Below are positions 1-7,048 of a DNA stretch of 8,007 nt, in pieces. Location of the stretch: positions 1 through 8,007 of the forward strand of contig CADBPX010000015.1 in assembly GCA_902796625.1 (NCBI GenBank). Direction: 5' to 3'. The translations under genes and the position numbers were made by a program. Under the pieces are notes generated by a model that worked only from the letters and a program-made list of their open reading frames with translations, made no database searches and was not told the origin of the DNA. Numbering within the stretch: position 1 is the first letter of the stretch; each line of letters starts with the position of its first letter. Source of the stretch: an uncultured Pseudomonadota bacterium (GTDB lineage Bacteria; Pseudomonadota; Alphaproteobacteria; RF32; CAG-239).

Positions 1-282
1 GAGCACAACAGTCCGGTTTATGTCGGTATGATTATCGGTGAGCATAATAAATACAACGATATTGAAGTTAATCCGACAAAATCTAAACAGCTTACCAATA
101 TTCGTGCCGCCGGTAAAGATGAGGCTATTGACCTGATCCCGCCGCGCAAAATGAGCCTTGAACAGGCTTTGGCTTATATTCAGGCTGATGAGTTGTTGGA
201 AGTTACACCAAAATCTTTGCGGCTGCGGAAGAAAATTTTAGATCCGATTGCACGTAAACGTTCTAAAATGGCTGAAGATTAA
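1..282 (+). CDS. typA: TypA/BipA ribosome-associated GTPase, C-terminal fragment (5' end outside window)
   Basis: The frame is open from base 1 and ends at TAA 280-282, giving the last 93 residues of a protein normally about 600 residues long. The visible part matches the end of the TypA/BipA C-terminal domain: MIIGEH near residue 10, then KQLTNIRA, DEAIDLIPPR, MSLEQALAYI, DELLEVTPKS and LRLRKKILDP. TypA is a translational GTPase related to EF-G and LepA that binds the ribosome and helps 50S assembly and stress or cold adaptation. That role is family knowledge. The GTPase domain lies upstream of the window and cannot be checked. The gene ends normally and a Rho-independent terminator follows 22 bases after the stop, so it is the last gene of its transcript. 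The internal ATG at 28 is not a real start, because conserved family sequence continues upstream of it. Confidence 0.93.
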   Translation, partial: EHNSPVYVGMIIGEHNKYNDIEVNPTKSKQLTNIRAAGKDEAIDLIPPRKMSLEQALAYIQADELLEVTPKSLRLRKKILDPIARKRSKMAED

Positions 283-304
283 TTTTAGCATCAATAATAT
301 TAAA

Positions 305-328
305 GCCTCACAGCAGTGAGGCTTTTTT
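305..328 (+). terminator. Rho-independent terminator of typA (may also act on the opposite strand)
   Basis: A perfect 7-bp stem (GCCTCAC 305-311, GTGAGGC 316-322) closes a four-base AGCA loop and is followed by six T residues (323-328). It lies just past the typA stop. In the other direction it lies just past the DUF2155 stop (335-337). There the stem is followed only by TTTAATATT, so termination on the minus strand should be weaker. Confidence 0.9.
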
Positions 329-334
329 ATCATA

Positions 335-1102
335 TTATTCGGAAATTTCTGAAACTAAACTGTCTAAAGACATTTCTTCTGCCGGCTTTTCTTCTTGCGG
401 CGGTGTATCGGATTCAGGTTCCGCATTGGCCGCATCATTGTCGCTATTATTTGCCGAATCTGTCGCTTCAACTTCCGCGTCTTCTTCTATATTATCTTCA
501 TCATACGAGAATTCCGTCGTCATCATGGTTTCTTCCGATTGTAATACCGGTTGAGGGCGAGATTCTTCATCCGGCAATTCTTGTATCGGCTCTGACATAT
601 TGTCGGATTCATTTTCAGCATCAGTTGTCGGCAGAGCTTTAGATTCTTCATTACTTTCCTGTTGTTTGGCTATATTATCGCGAGCAGATAACTGTTCATC
701 ACTCAATAACTGTTTTGCATCAACCTTTGTATCAACACATTTAAGCAACCAAACATCATAAATCGGGTGTTCTACAGCATGGGTCGCAGGTGACGAAGAT
801 ATCATCCAGCCTTTGAAAATATTAAACTCTTCCCCCTGCAAATTTTTATCGGTTATATCGGCAAAGGCAAAATTATCCGGGGTCTCTTCGGCCGGACGTG
901 TTTGACAGCTGCGAATCACTATCGACAATGAACCGAATTCTTTTTCGCCGTTCACCGGAACATCTATAACACTGACGCGGCCGGTAATTTTATCCATAGC
1001 CTGCAGACGCGCCGTATTCTTTTTAATATTCTCGGCGGACGCGTTCAGAGCGCACAGCGGTAAAAGAGCCAAAACAAAAAATATTAGCTTCATTTTATTC
1101 AT
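335..1102 (-). CDS. Exported DUF2155 (COG4765-type) protein with long acidic C-terminal tail
   Basis: The protein has 255 residues. Residues 1-23 form a signal peptide (basic MNKMK, a hydrophobic run, then ASA before E24), so it is probably periplasmic. Residues about 32-122 match the DUF2155 family: a DKITGRV start, DVPV, FGSLSIVIRSC, RPAEETP, F-x-GWM-x-SSPA and EHPIYDVWLLKC. Two cysteines (in RSC and LLKC) could form a disulfide. The function of DUF2155 is unknown. From about residue 123 to the end the protein is low-complexity; residues 139-255 are about 30% Asp/Glu with almost no Lys/Arg, which suggests a disordered extension. It is the last gene of an operon with two MlaD-like genes, and its ATG overlaps the previous stop by 8 bases (ATGAATAA). 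A second ATG three codons on lacks a better ribosome site. The link to lipid transport is inferred from context only. Confidence 0.85.
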   Translation of the reverse strand: MNKMKLIFFVLALLPLCALNASAENIKKNTARLQAMDKITGRVSVIDVPVNGEKEFGSLSIVIRSCQTRPAEETPDNFAFADITDKNLQGEEFNIFKGWMISSSPATHAVEHPIYDVWLLKCVDTKVDAKQLLSDEQLSARDNIAKQQESNEESKALPTTDAENESDNMSEPIQELPDEESRPQPVLQSEETMMTTEFSYDEDNIEEDAEVEATDSANNSDNDAANAEPESDTPPQEEKPAEEMSLDSLVSEISE

Positions 1103-1556
1103 TGCCGTTTCCGTTATCAGTTACCATAAATATTATTTCGCCGACCATATCCTCAAGGGTTTTAAAGTCTTTGGTATTAACAAAAGAATCGCCGTCTGAA
1201 AGCATTTCAGCGGATTTTCCCGGCTCAATTTTAACAAACTTATCGCCCATCAAACCGTCTCCGACGATAACTACCGTACTGTCTTTCGGTAACTTGGTAT
1301 CGCTGGAAATGCTGAAATTGACCGTTACGGTATAATCATCATTATTGAGCTGTTGCGAAGTAACCGTTCCGACTTTAATGCCGTTAATACGTACATCAGA
1401 ACCTATACTTAACCCTCCGACTTTTAAAAATTTTGCCGACAGATTATAGCCTTTGACAACCTGCAAATCGGAAACTCTGTAAGCAAAAACCAAAAACAGC
1501 AGGGCAACAACGAGAACAACTATTCCCATAATTGTTTCAACCGGTTTTTTATTCAT
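1095..1556 (-). CDS. mlaD: MlaD-family MCE domain protein, second copy
   Basis: The protein has 153 residues with a short cytoplasmic N-terminus, one membrane helix (about 8-27) and a single periplasmic MCE domain (about 37-115). Typical MCE features are GLSIGSDVRINGIKVGTV, the TLTLKI-like strand TVTVNFSI, and the end pattern GDKFVKIEPG followed by LSDGD. MlaD hexamers form the periplasmic lipid-carrying ring of the Mla ABC transporter, which moves phospholipids between the membranes. The start at 1556 is chosen because GGAG (1567-1564) lies 7 bases upstream and the ATG overlaps the previous stop in ATGAATAA. A longer reading from 1592 would add only a Lys/His-rich stretch encoded inside the upstream gene. 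It is shorter than its neighbour at 1549-2070 and clearly divergent from it, so the two are old paralogs. No MlaE permease or MlaF ATPase gene lies beside them in the window. Confidence 0.86.
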   Translation of the reverse strand: MNKKPVETIMGIVVLVVALLFLVFAYRVSDLQVVKGYNLSAKFLKVGGLSIGSDVRINGIKVGTVTSQQLNNDDYTVTVNFSISSDTKLPKDSTVVIVGDGLMGDKFVKIEPGKSAEMLSDGDSFVNTKDFKTLEDMVGEIIFMVTDNGNGNE

Positions 1557-2070
1557 CTTTTTTCTCCGTTTCTTGTGATGATTCTTTGGCAACTGTTGCT
1601 TGTTTACGCTTTGCCTTTCCCATTGATATTATCCGATCAACCAGTTCTTCCAAAACCATGGCATCTTGCGTATATACAAATTCAGCACCTTCCGTTAAAA
1701 ATTCTTCTGAACCGCCGGGTTCTATTTCAATATATTTTCCGCCTAAAATTCCCGAGCTTACGATTGCCGCACTGCTGTCATCAGGTATTGCAATGCCCGA
1801 CTTTATTTTCAGCGTCAGAGTGGCACGGAAATTGCTGTCAAGCACCGAATCTTCAACATAACCGATATCTATGCCGGCCATTCGTACTTTATTACCTATT
1901 TCCAGACCGTCAGTGCGATTAAATGTGGCATATAGTGCGTAATCCGTCTTTTGCGCATCTGCCCAAACACTGCTTTGCCAACGATATATCGCCACAGCTA
2001 TCATTGCCATAACAATGACAACCAAACCGATAACAAAATTCTTTATTTCCTCTTTTGTAAAATTATCCAA
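1549..2070 (-). CDS. mlaD: MlaD-family MCE domain protein, first copy (TTG start)
   Basis: The protein has 173 residues with a membrane helix at about 11-30 and an MCE domain at about 43-120. Key stretches are GLEIGNKVRMAGIDIGYV, ATLTLKI, then ILGGKYIEIEPGG, FLTEGAEF and YTQDAMVLEELVDRII. The C-terminal 25 residues are charged and Lys/Glu-rich. The start is a TTG (2070-2068). No ATG occurs in frame before the middle of the membrane helix, and GGAG sits 7 bases upstream of the TTG, so I accept the TTG. It is the first gene of the minus-strand operon, followed with an 8-base overlap by the second MlaD-like gene and then the DUF2155 gene. By family it should be an inner-membrane-anchored lipid carrier subunit. 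Whether it forms its own ring or a mixed ring with its neighbour cannot be told from sequence. It could be Mla or a related MCE system. Confidence 0.86.
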   Translation of the reverse strand: MDNFTKEEIKNFVIGLVVIVMAMIAVAIYRWQSSVWADAQKTDYALYATFNRTDGLEIGNKVRMAGIDIGYVEDSVLDSNFRATLTLKIKSGIAIPDDSSAAIVSSGILGGKYIEIEPGGSEEFLTEGAEFVYTQDAMVLEELVDRIISMGKAKRKQATVAKESSQETEKKDE

Positions 2071-2098
2071 TTTTATGCTCCATTTAAGCGTTTTATTA

Positions 2099-2128
2099 AT
2101 TATTACTCCATTAAAATTAATTTGTCAC
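2099..2128 (-). promoter_or_regulatory. Candidate promoter of the mlaD-mlaD-DUF2155 operon
   Basis: Read on the minus strand, GTGACA (2128-2123) resembles a -35 box (5 of 6 match TTGACA) and AATAAT (2104-2099) a -10 box (5 of 6), with an 18-base spacer. Transcription would start near 2092, giving a leader of about 20 bases before the TTG start. The rest of the divergent gap (2071-2179) is AT-rich. I found no equally good plus-strand promoter for the ABC operon in it; TAAAAT at 2112-2117 is a possible -10 without a matching -35. Confidence 0.35.
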
Positions 2129-2179
2129 CACTGTTTTTTGCCGTGGTTGAAAAAATTTGTTATGAGGAGCAACAGACAG

Positions 2180-2896
2180 ATGCTTGAAGTGAATAATATC
2201 GCAAAGTCATTTGGTTCGCATATGGTTTTAAATGAGGTGAGTTTCAAGGCTAAAACCGGTGAAATTATTGCCTTATTGGGCGAAAATGGTGCCGGTAAAT
2301 CAACATTGTTACGCATTATAAGCGGTTTTCTTGATCCCGCAAAAGGAGAGGTGCGAATCGACGGTTATGATATTAAAAATGCGCGAATTGAAGCCTTAAA
2401 GCGAATCGGCTATGTGCAGGAAATTTCTGCCCTTTATGCCGATATGTCGGTTTATGATTATTTGCGGTTTGTCGGTCTTTTGCGTAATATCGACGAAAAA
2501 AAACTCGGCGAAAGAATTAAAAATGTAGTGGAAAAACTGGAATTATACAGCGTTTTGCAACAAAAAAACGAAACTCTTTCCAAAGGATTTAAAAAACGTG
2601 TCGAATTGGCTGCCGTTTTGCTTGATTTTCCGCCAATACTACTCCTCGATGAACCAACCGAGGGATTGGATCCTAACCAAAAATTTACTCTTCGTAATAT
2701 TATAAAAGATTATGCCAAAGAACACTTGGTTATTATTTCTACTCATGTGCTGGAAGATGTGGAAATTTTAGCAACCCGCGTTCTGTTAATTCGCAATGGA
2801 ATCTTGGAATTTGATAATTCTTTGAAAAAATTTAAACAATCCGCAAAAAATAGTCTTTTAGAGTCTTTCCGCAATATAACCGCTGACAGGAGTTGA
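2180..2896 (+). CDS. ABC transporter ATPase, GldA/CcmA-like
   Basis: The protein has 238 residues and is a complete single nucleotide-binding domain. Walker A GENGAGKST is at 34-42, the Q-loop Gln at 80, the signature LSKGF at 133-137, Walker B ILLLDEP at 153-159, the D-loop in GLDP and the switch His at 189 (STH). LSKG(F/Y) in place of LSGGQ is usual in ABC-2-type exporters. It should power the fused GldF-GldG-like membrane protein encoded 1 base downstream. The start at 2180 fits the usual N-terminus (LEVNNIAKSFG) and has GAGGAG (2164-2169) 10 bases upstream. In-frame upstream codons, including an ATG at 2162, have no family similarity and are rejected. The substrate is unknown. Gliding is not implied by the family name, since homologues occur widely in non-gliding bacteria. 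Confidence 0.9.
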   Translation: MLEVNNIAKSFGSHMVLNEVSFKAKTGEIIALLGENGAGKSTLLRIISGFLDPAKGEVRIDGYDIKNARIEALKRIGYVQEISALYADMSVYDYLRFVGLLRNIDEKKLGERIKNVVEKLELYSVLQQKNETLSKGFKKRVELAAVLLDFPPILLLDEPTEGLDPNQKFTLRNIIKDYAKEHLVIISTHVLEDVEILATRVLLIRNGILEFDNSLKKFKQSAKNSLLESFRNITADRS

Positions 2897-2897
2897 T

Positions 2898-5219
2898 ATG
2901 TTACAATATAAGGCTTTATTCTTAAAAGAATTCGGGGGATTTTTCCGCAATATTTCCATTTATGTTATTTGGGCTATTTATTGTGCCGTGTCCGTCGGTT
3001 ATGCCATATTTTTCGGATCTTATCTCGAAATGACCGACAATTCCTTATACACGATGTTTTATGCTCAGCCGCTGATTTGGGCGGTTTTGCTGCCGGCGTT
3101 AACCATGCGCAGTTGGTCCGAAGAATTTAAAAGCGGAACCGCCGAATTTTTACTTACTCAGCCGGTGGAATTATATAAAATCGTTTTGATTAAATTTTTC
3201 GCCGTGGTTTGTTTGTGCTTTATTATGTCGGCAGGTTTGTTGCCTTTTGTTATTTATTCCGCAAACCTGATAAGCATAGATTGGGGAAATATTATCCTCA
3301 GTTTTATCGGTATTTGGGCAGTGATTTTATTATTTACCGCAATCGGGGGGCTGATTTCAGCATTATGCCGGAATGTTATGCTGGCTTACGTTCTTACCGT
3401 GTTTATCATCGGTTGTTGGATTGCCGCTCCGTTCATCTATTTTTACAGCGTGTTACAAAACTTTTTATTCGCGGAAATCGGTGTTCCGGACATTTTATAT
3501 TTTATCTTCTTCACCGGCGGTTTTTTACTTTTACAAGTTCTGGCTGTTGAATATCAGAGATTGGTTGTTAAAAATAAAACTGTCAAACTGTTGGCTTTTG
3601 CCGTGGCACTAATTTTCGGTATTACCTGTTTATGGCTTTTTACTTATAATGTATTTACCGCTAAAGCCGATTTTACCGCACGCAAGATTTATTCATTAAA
3701 ACCGCAAACGCGTGAAATTGTTCAAAATATTAACGAACCGATTTATATCGATGTTATTGTCAGCAAAGATTATTTAAAGCAAAACCGGCAAATTAGCCAC
3801 TATTTTCAGCAAGTTAAGCGTTTCTTGCAAAAATATCAAAAATATTCCAAAGGAATGATTAAGGTCAACTCTGAAATTGTCGAAGCCTTTGCCGCCGGCG
3901 AAGAAAATGCCGCAGAAAAGGGAATGTTTTTTGAATTTAATCCGCAGGGGAGCCGAAACATTTTCGGGGCTATCGTGCGTAACGATAACGAACAGGAAAG
4001 AATAATCAAGCAACTGTTACCGGAACGAAAACGTTTCTTGGAAAAAGATTTTGATAAAGCTCTTTTGCAAATCAGTAATTCGGGTTTAAGAAAAAATATC
4101 GGCATTTTCCTTGACCAAACGCAAAATATCGATGTTTATGAGGGCGTTTTGCAAAATCTGGAAAATGATTATAAATTGCTCAATATTAACGGCACGGCCT
4201 ATGAAATTTCCGCAAAGTTGGATTTGTTAATTCTCTTCAATCCGAAAAACCTTAGTGCTAACCTGTTATATGCGGTCGATCAATATATTATGCGCGGCGG
4301 AAAAGTGCTGTTTTTACTTGATGCGTATACCGAAAGTCAAAGCGATGAAATCAACGCACAAAGCTTGGAAGCAGACCAGTTTTTCGGTCCTTGGGGTATC
4401 AGTATTGCCGGTGATACTCTGCTGAACAGCGGAAAATTAAGCGGAAATATTTATCCTTATAAGCAACAAATCGTCTTTAATAATGCTATGTCTTTCACGG
4501 TCAGTGATAAAATTTTAAATATTACGCCGTTTATTGAAGGCGAAAATGGTTTTATCGGGCTTATCTTAAACGGCAAAATTGATTCTTTGTTTATGTTTAA
4601 CCCTTTCTTCGGATACAATAATTTTGCCTTAAAAATGCAACCGCATATCAACAGCAACAATCAAGCTACCGTTGCTTTAATCGGTGATGCCGACTGGATC
4701 GAGGATAAATACTGGATTGATAATCGATCTGCTGATCGAAATCCGTTCAGTGTTATCGAAAGAACCCCGAATATGCAGGTTTTTCGAACCTTGGTTGACT
4801 TTTTGGTCGGCAATAATGTCTATAATCAACTCCCGATTAACGGTGATAGCGGTGAACAAGCCAATATCAGCGAAAAAATACAGAAAAAGTCTTTACTCAA
4901 ATATCAAGATGAGTTAATAAGTCTTAATGAAGATTTGCAGGAATCTTACCGAATTATAAAGCAACAAAGCGGTGATAATGTCGATAAATTTCAGGAAATG
5001 CTGCAAGTCAGCAGTGCCGGACGTCAGGTGGCTGAACAAGAGGAAAAATTGCAAAATCTGCTTTATCAAATTCAACAGGATTATGCTTTTATTGTTCGAA
5101 AAATTATTTTGGCTTTTGTTGTCGGTTGGCCGCTATGTCTGGCCGGAATACTGTGGATTTTAATGCGGGCCAAGCAAAAATACAATAACCGCAAAATTAA
5201 GGAGATTTTTGATGAATAA
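2898..5219 (+). CDS. Fused GldF-GldG-like ABC-2 permease with periplasmic auxiliary domain
   Basis: The protein has 773 residues. The N-terminal part (about 1-220) is an ABC-2 permease with about six helices and the family motif MRSWSEEFKSGTAEFLLTQPV-like at 70-90. A further helix (about 229-251) leads into a GldG-type periplasmic region (about 255-730). That region starts with a DFTARKIYSLKPQTREI-like segment and contains LDLLILFNPK, DQYIMRGGKVLFLLDAY (about 461-477) and ALIGDADWIEDKYW (593-606). Residues about 655-728 look like a coiled coil, followed by a final helix (about 733-756) and a basic cytoplasmic tail. In Bacteroidota GldF and GldG are separate proteins; here they form one chain. 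AGGAG (2888-2892) lies 5 bases before the ATG, and only one base separates it from the ATPase stop. The end overlaps the DUF4340 gene by 8 bases. Its transported substrate or mechanical role is unknown. Confidence 0.88.
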   Translation: MLQYKALFLKEFGGFFRNISIYVIWAIYCAVSVGYAIFFGSYLEMTDNSLYTMFYAQPLIWAVLLPALTMRSWSEEFKSGTAEFLLTQPVELYKIVLIKFFAVVCLCFIMSAGLLPFVIYSANLISIDWGNIILSFIGIWAVILLFTAIGGLISALCRNVMLAYVLTVFIIGCWIAAPFIYFYSVLQNFLFAEIGVPDILYFIFFTGGFLLLQVLAVEYQRLVVKNKTVKLLAFAVALIFGITCLWLFTYNVFTAKADFTARKIYSLKPQTREIVQNINEPIYIDVIVSKDYLKQNRQISHYFQQVKRFLQKYQKYSKGMIKVNSEIVEAFAAGEENAAEKGMFFEFNPQGSRNIFGAIVRNDNEQERIIKQLLPERKRFLEKDFDKALLQISNSGLRKNIGIFLDQTQNIDVYEGVLQNLENDYKLLNINGTAYEISAKLDLLILFNPKNLSANLLYAVDQYIMRGGKVLFLLDAYTESQSDEINAQSLEADQFFGPWGISIAGDTLLNSGKLSGNIYPYKQQIVFNNAMSFTVSDKILNITPFIEGENGFIGLILNGKIDSLFMFNPFFGYNNFALKMQPHINSNNQATVALIGDADWIEDKYWIDNRSADRNPFSVIERTPNMQVFRTLVDFLVGNNVYNQLPINGDSGEQANISEKIQKKSLLKYQDELISLNEDLQESYRIIKQQSGDNVDKFQEMLQVSSAGRQVAEQEEKLQNLLYQIQQDYAFIVRKIILAFVVGWPLCLAGILWILMRAKQKYNNRKIKEIFDE

Positions 5220-6183
5220 AAAAAATTTAGTTCGGGTTTTTATTTTCGGTTGCGCAGCTTTTGTGCTTTTTTTGCTTTCCAAAGCCTACCTGATTTATCA
5301 AGATGAACTGAATGTTCGTGGTGATTATGCTTTTGCGCAAACGAAAAAAAATTTGCCTAAGCTTAGTCATATTCGCTTGGTTACTGCCGAAAATGGCGAA
5401 ATTAATCTTTATCAAAAAGATGATATGTGGTTCTTTAAAGAAGCGGCAGACTATTATGTAAATACCGAAATGCTGGCCAAGTTATTCGATATTATCAATC
5501 ATTCGCGGATTGTTTCCGTTTTGGATCTGACGCCCAAAAAATTGCAAAAATTTCAATTAAATTTGCCGGATGCCGAAGGTTTATCCGGCGCCGGAACGCG
5601 GCTTACTCTTTATGATGTAAATGATAAAATGTTGGATGATGTGGTTATCGGAAGTATCGATCCAAATAATTCAAAAGTTTATTGGCGCAGAATTAACGGG
5701 CATTACATCTATAAATCAAATAATATGGAAGGATTTTCCGGTGTGGCTCAGGCTTGGATACCTTATCCGTTACTCAGCATTAATCCGGAAACCATTAATA
5801 AAATGATCTTTCACGGAGTGGAAAGTAATCCGCTGCAAGAGCTCGAAGATTCCCCGTATAATATGGATTTGCGCGACATTCTGACTGTTCTTACTTTTAT
5901 TAATTATAACGGCATTGTCGAAAAAGAAAAATTTTTCCAAAATAATCCCAATGCTCCGCATAAGCAGCTGCAAATTATTACTAAAGTCGGACTGATTTAT
6001 GAAATTAACATCTATAAAGCTCAAGATAATTTTTGGTTGGAAATTACTTTGAAACAGGAAAGAATTCCCGATATCGAAGTACCGGAATTTATCAAAAACA
6101 ACCAAAAATATTTTGCCAATTGGATTTTTATGATTGATCCGATACAAGGGCTTATTCTTTATGAAATTGAATTAAAAAAATAA
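5212..6183 (+). CDS. DUF4340 family membrane-anchored protein
   Basis: The protein has 323 residues with an N-terminal anchor helix (about 7-28) and a large domain outside the inner membrane. The pattern fits DUF4340: a SHIRLVTAENGEINLYQ strand pair, W73 followed by an ...YYVNTEMLAKLFDIIN segment, a later VVIG, VYWRR and YIYKSN stretch, and a C-terminal FANWIFMIDP segment. DUF4340 genes are commonly found next to GldA/GldFG-like ABC genes, and this is the case here; the biochemical role is not known. ATG 5212 is preferred over a TTG at 5209 because AAGGAG (5199-5204) lies 7 bases before it and because the ATG forms an ATGAATAA overlap with the stop of the preceding gene. It is the last gene of the operon and is followed by a strong hairpin terminator. 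Confidence 0.85.
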   Translation: MNKKNLVRVFIFGCAAFVLFLLSKAYLIYQDELNVRGDYAFAQTKKNLPKLSHIRLVTAENGEINLYQKDDMWFFKEAADYYVNTEMLAKLFDIINHSRIVSVLDLTPKKLQKFQLNLPDAEGLSGAGTRLTLYDVNDKMLDDVVIGSIDPNNSKVYWRRINGHYIYKSNNMEGFSGVAQAWIPYPLLSINPETINKMIFHGVESNPLQELEDSPYNMDLRDILTVLTFINYNGIVEKEKFFQNNPNAPHKQLQIITKVGLIYEINIYKAQDNFWLEITLKQERIPDIEVPEFIKNNQKYFANWIFMIDPIQGLILYEIELKK

Positions 6184-6192
6184 TTTAACCGT

Positions 6193-6222
6193 AAAAAAGG
6201 ACCGAAACATCGGCCCTTTTTT
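6193..6222. terminator. Bidirectional terminator between the ABC operon and pssA
   Basis: AAAAAAGG (6193-6200) pairs with CCTTTTTT (6215-6222), and CCGA (6202-6205) pairs with TCGG (6210-6213). One A/C mismatch separates the two stem parts, and the loop is AACA. The stem is flanked by an A-run and a T-run, so it works as an intrinsic terminator both for the plus-strand operon (stop at 6181-6183) and for pssA on the minus strand (stop at 6224-6226). Confidence 0.88.
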
Positions 6223-6223
6223 A

Positions 6224-7048
6224 TTATTCTTTGTTTTCGTTTGCCTTACGTCTTTCATGCATAAAGCGGATAATTGTCAGCGGTATTGTTAATACATACA
6301 GTAAAGTAACTATACCCAGAGTCAGCCAAGGCTGGGTTATCAGGCAACTTACAAACAAAACAAACAATATCATTATCGGTATAAATAAATCTGCGCTGAT
6401 TTTGGTCTTTTTTAATGACAATGTCGGAATGCGGCTGACCATTAAAAAGGCGACAACCATCATTAATCCGCAACAAACATATTTATTGCGCAATAAAAAT
6501 TCCAATTCCGGATTGTCAAACCATATCAAAATCGGCATAACCGCCATTGCCGCAGCCATCGGAGCCGGAACACCGACAAAATAATGTGACCAATATTCCG
6601 GAACCGTTTTATCTTCCAGCATTGTATTAAAACGAGCTAATCGCAAAGCCATTGCCGCAGAAAACATTAAAGTAAATATCCATCCCCAGTGCGAAACGGT
6701 ATGTAAGCTCCATTGATACATCAAAATTGCCGGAGCAACGCCAAAACTGACAAAATCGGATAAAGAATCCAATTCGGCTCCAAACTTTGATGAGGCTTTT
6801 AATTTTCGGGCAACACGGCCATCCAATCCGTCAAAAATTCCGGCAAAAAATAAACATAATACAGCGTAAACCCATTTGGCGGCAATAGCATAACGAATTG
6901 CCGTTATTCCCGAGCATAATGCCATCAAAGTAACTATATTCGGTGCCATTTTGCGGAAGGGTACTTCCTTAAATTTGCCGATTGCTTTTCTTTGCGCCGT
7001 ACGTGCGGCGTCGCGGGCACGAACTGCCGCGGTATTTCTTTTATTCAT
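6224..7048 (-). CDS. pssA: CDP-diacylglycerol--serine O-phosphatidyltransferase
   Basis: The protein has 274 residues. It transfers phosphatidyl from CDP-diacylglycerol to L-serine, releasing CMP and giving phosphatidylserine in the inner membrane. The CDP-alcohol phosphotransferase motif is complete: D76-G77, A80-R81, G90, D94 and D98 (pattern DG-x2-AR-x8-G-x3-D-x3-D). About seven or eight hydrophobic helices follow or surround it. Residues 1-34 are rich in Arg/Lys, a basic start also seen in alphaproteobacterial PssA of this type. The start at 7048 overlaps the psd stop by one base (TAATG), and AAGGAG (7064-7059) lies 10 bases upstream, so translation is probably coupled to psd. The gene is intact and shows every residue expected for activity. 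A bidirectional terminator follows directly. Confidence 0.94.
   Translation of the reverse strand: MNKRNTAAVRARDAARTAQRKAIGKFKEVPFRKMAPNIVTLMALCSGITAIRYAIAAKWVYAVLCLFFAGIFDGLDGRVARKLKASSKFGAELDSLSDFVSFGVAPAILMYQWSLHTVSHWGWIFTLMFSAAMALRLARFNTMLEDKTVPEYWSHYFVGVPAPMAAAMAVMPILIWFDNPELEFLLRNKYVCCGLMMVVAFLMVSRIPTLSLKKTKISADLFIPIMILFVLFVSCLITQPWLTLGIVTLLYVLTIPLTIIRFMHERRKANENKE

Noticed and set aside
316..642. Open frames antisense to the DUF2155, MlaD and PssA genes
   Set aside because: They lie opposite genes with clear family matches, have no recognisable domains and lack good ribosome sites.
1557..1592. Longer start for the second MlaD-like protein
   Set aside because: It adds a Lys/His-rich stretch wholly inside the upstream gene. 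ATG 1556 has GGAG at the right distance and the ATGAATAA overlap.
2063..2083. Tiny minus-strand reading frame (ATG GAG ... TAA, six codons) across the mlaD start
   Set aside because: Its GAG codon is part of the ribosome site of the TTG start. There is no separate ribosome site or other support for a leader peptide.
2127..2147. Weak inverted repeat ACCAC/GTGGT as a terminator or operator upstream of the ABC operon
   Set aside because: The stem is only 5 bp with an 11-base loop and no T-run after it, within what chance would give.
2015..2179. Longer start for the ABC ATPase, from 2015 or from ATG 2162
   Set aside because: The extra residues have no ABC similarity and run over the divergent mlaD start. 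The family N-terminus begins at 2180, which has GAGGAG upstream.
2312..2592. LSKGF in place of LSGGQ as a sign of a broken ABC ATPase
   Set aside because: LSKG(F/Y) is common in ABC-2-type exporters of this kind, and all other motifs are intact.
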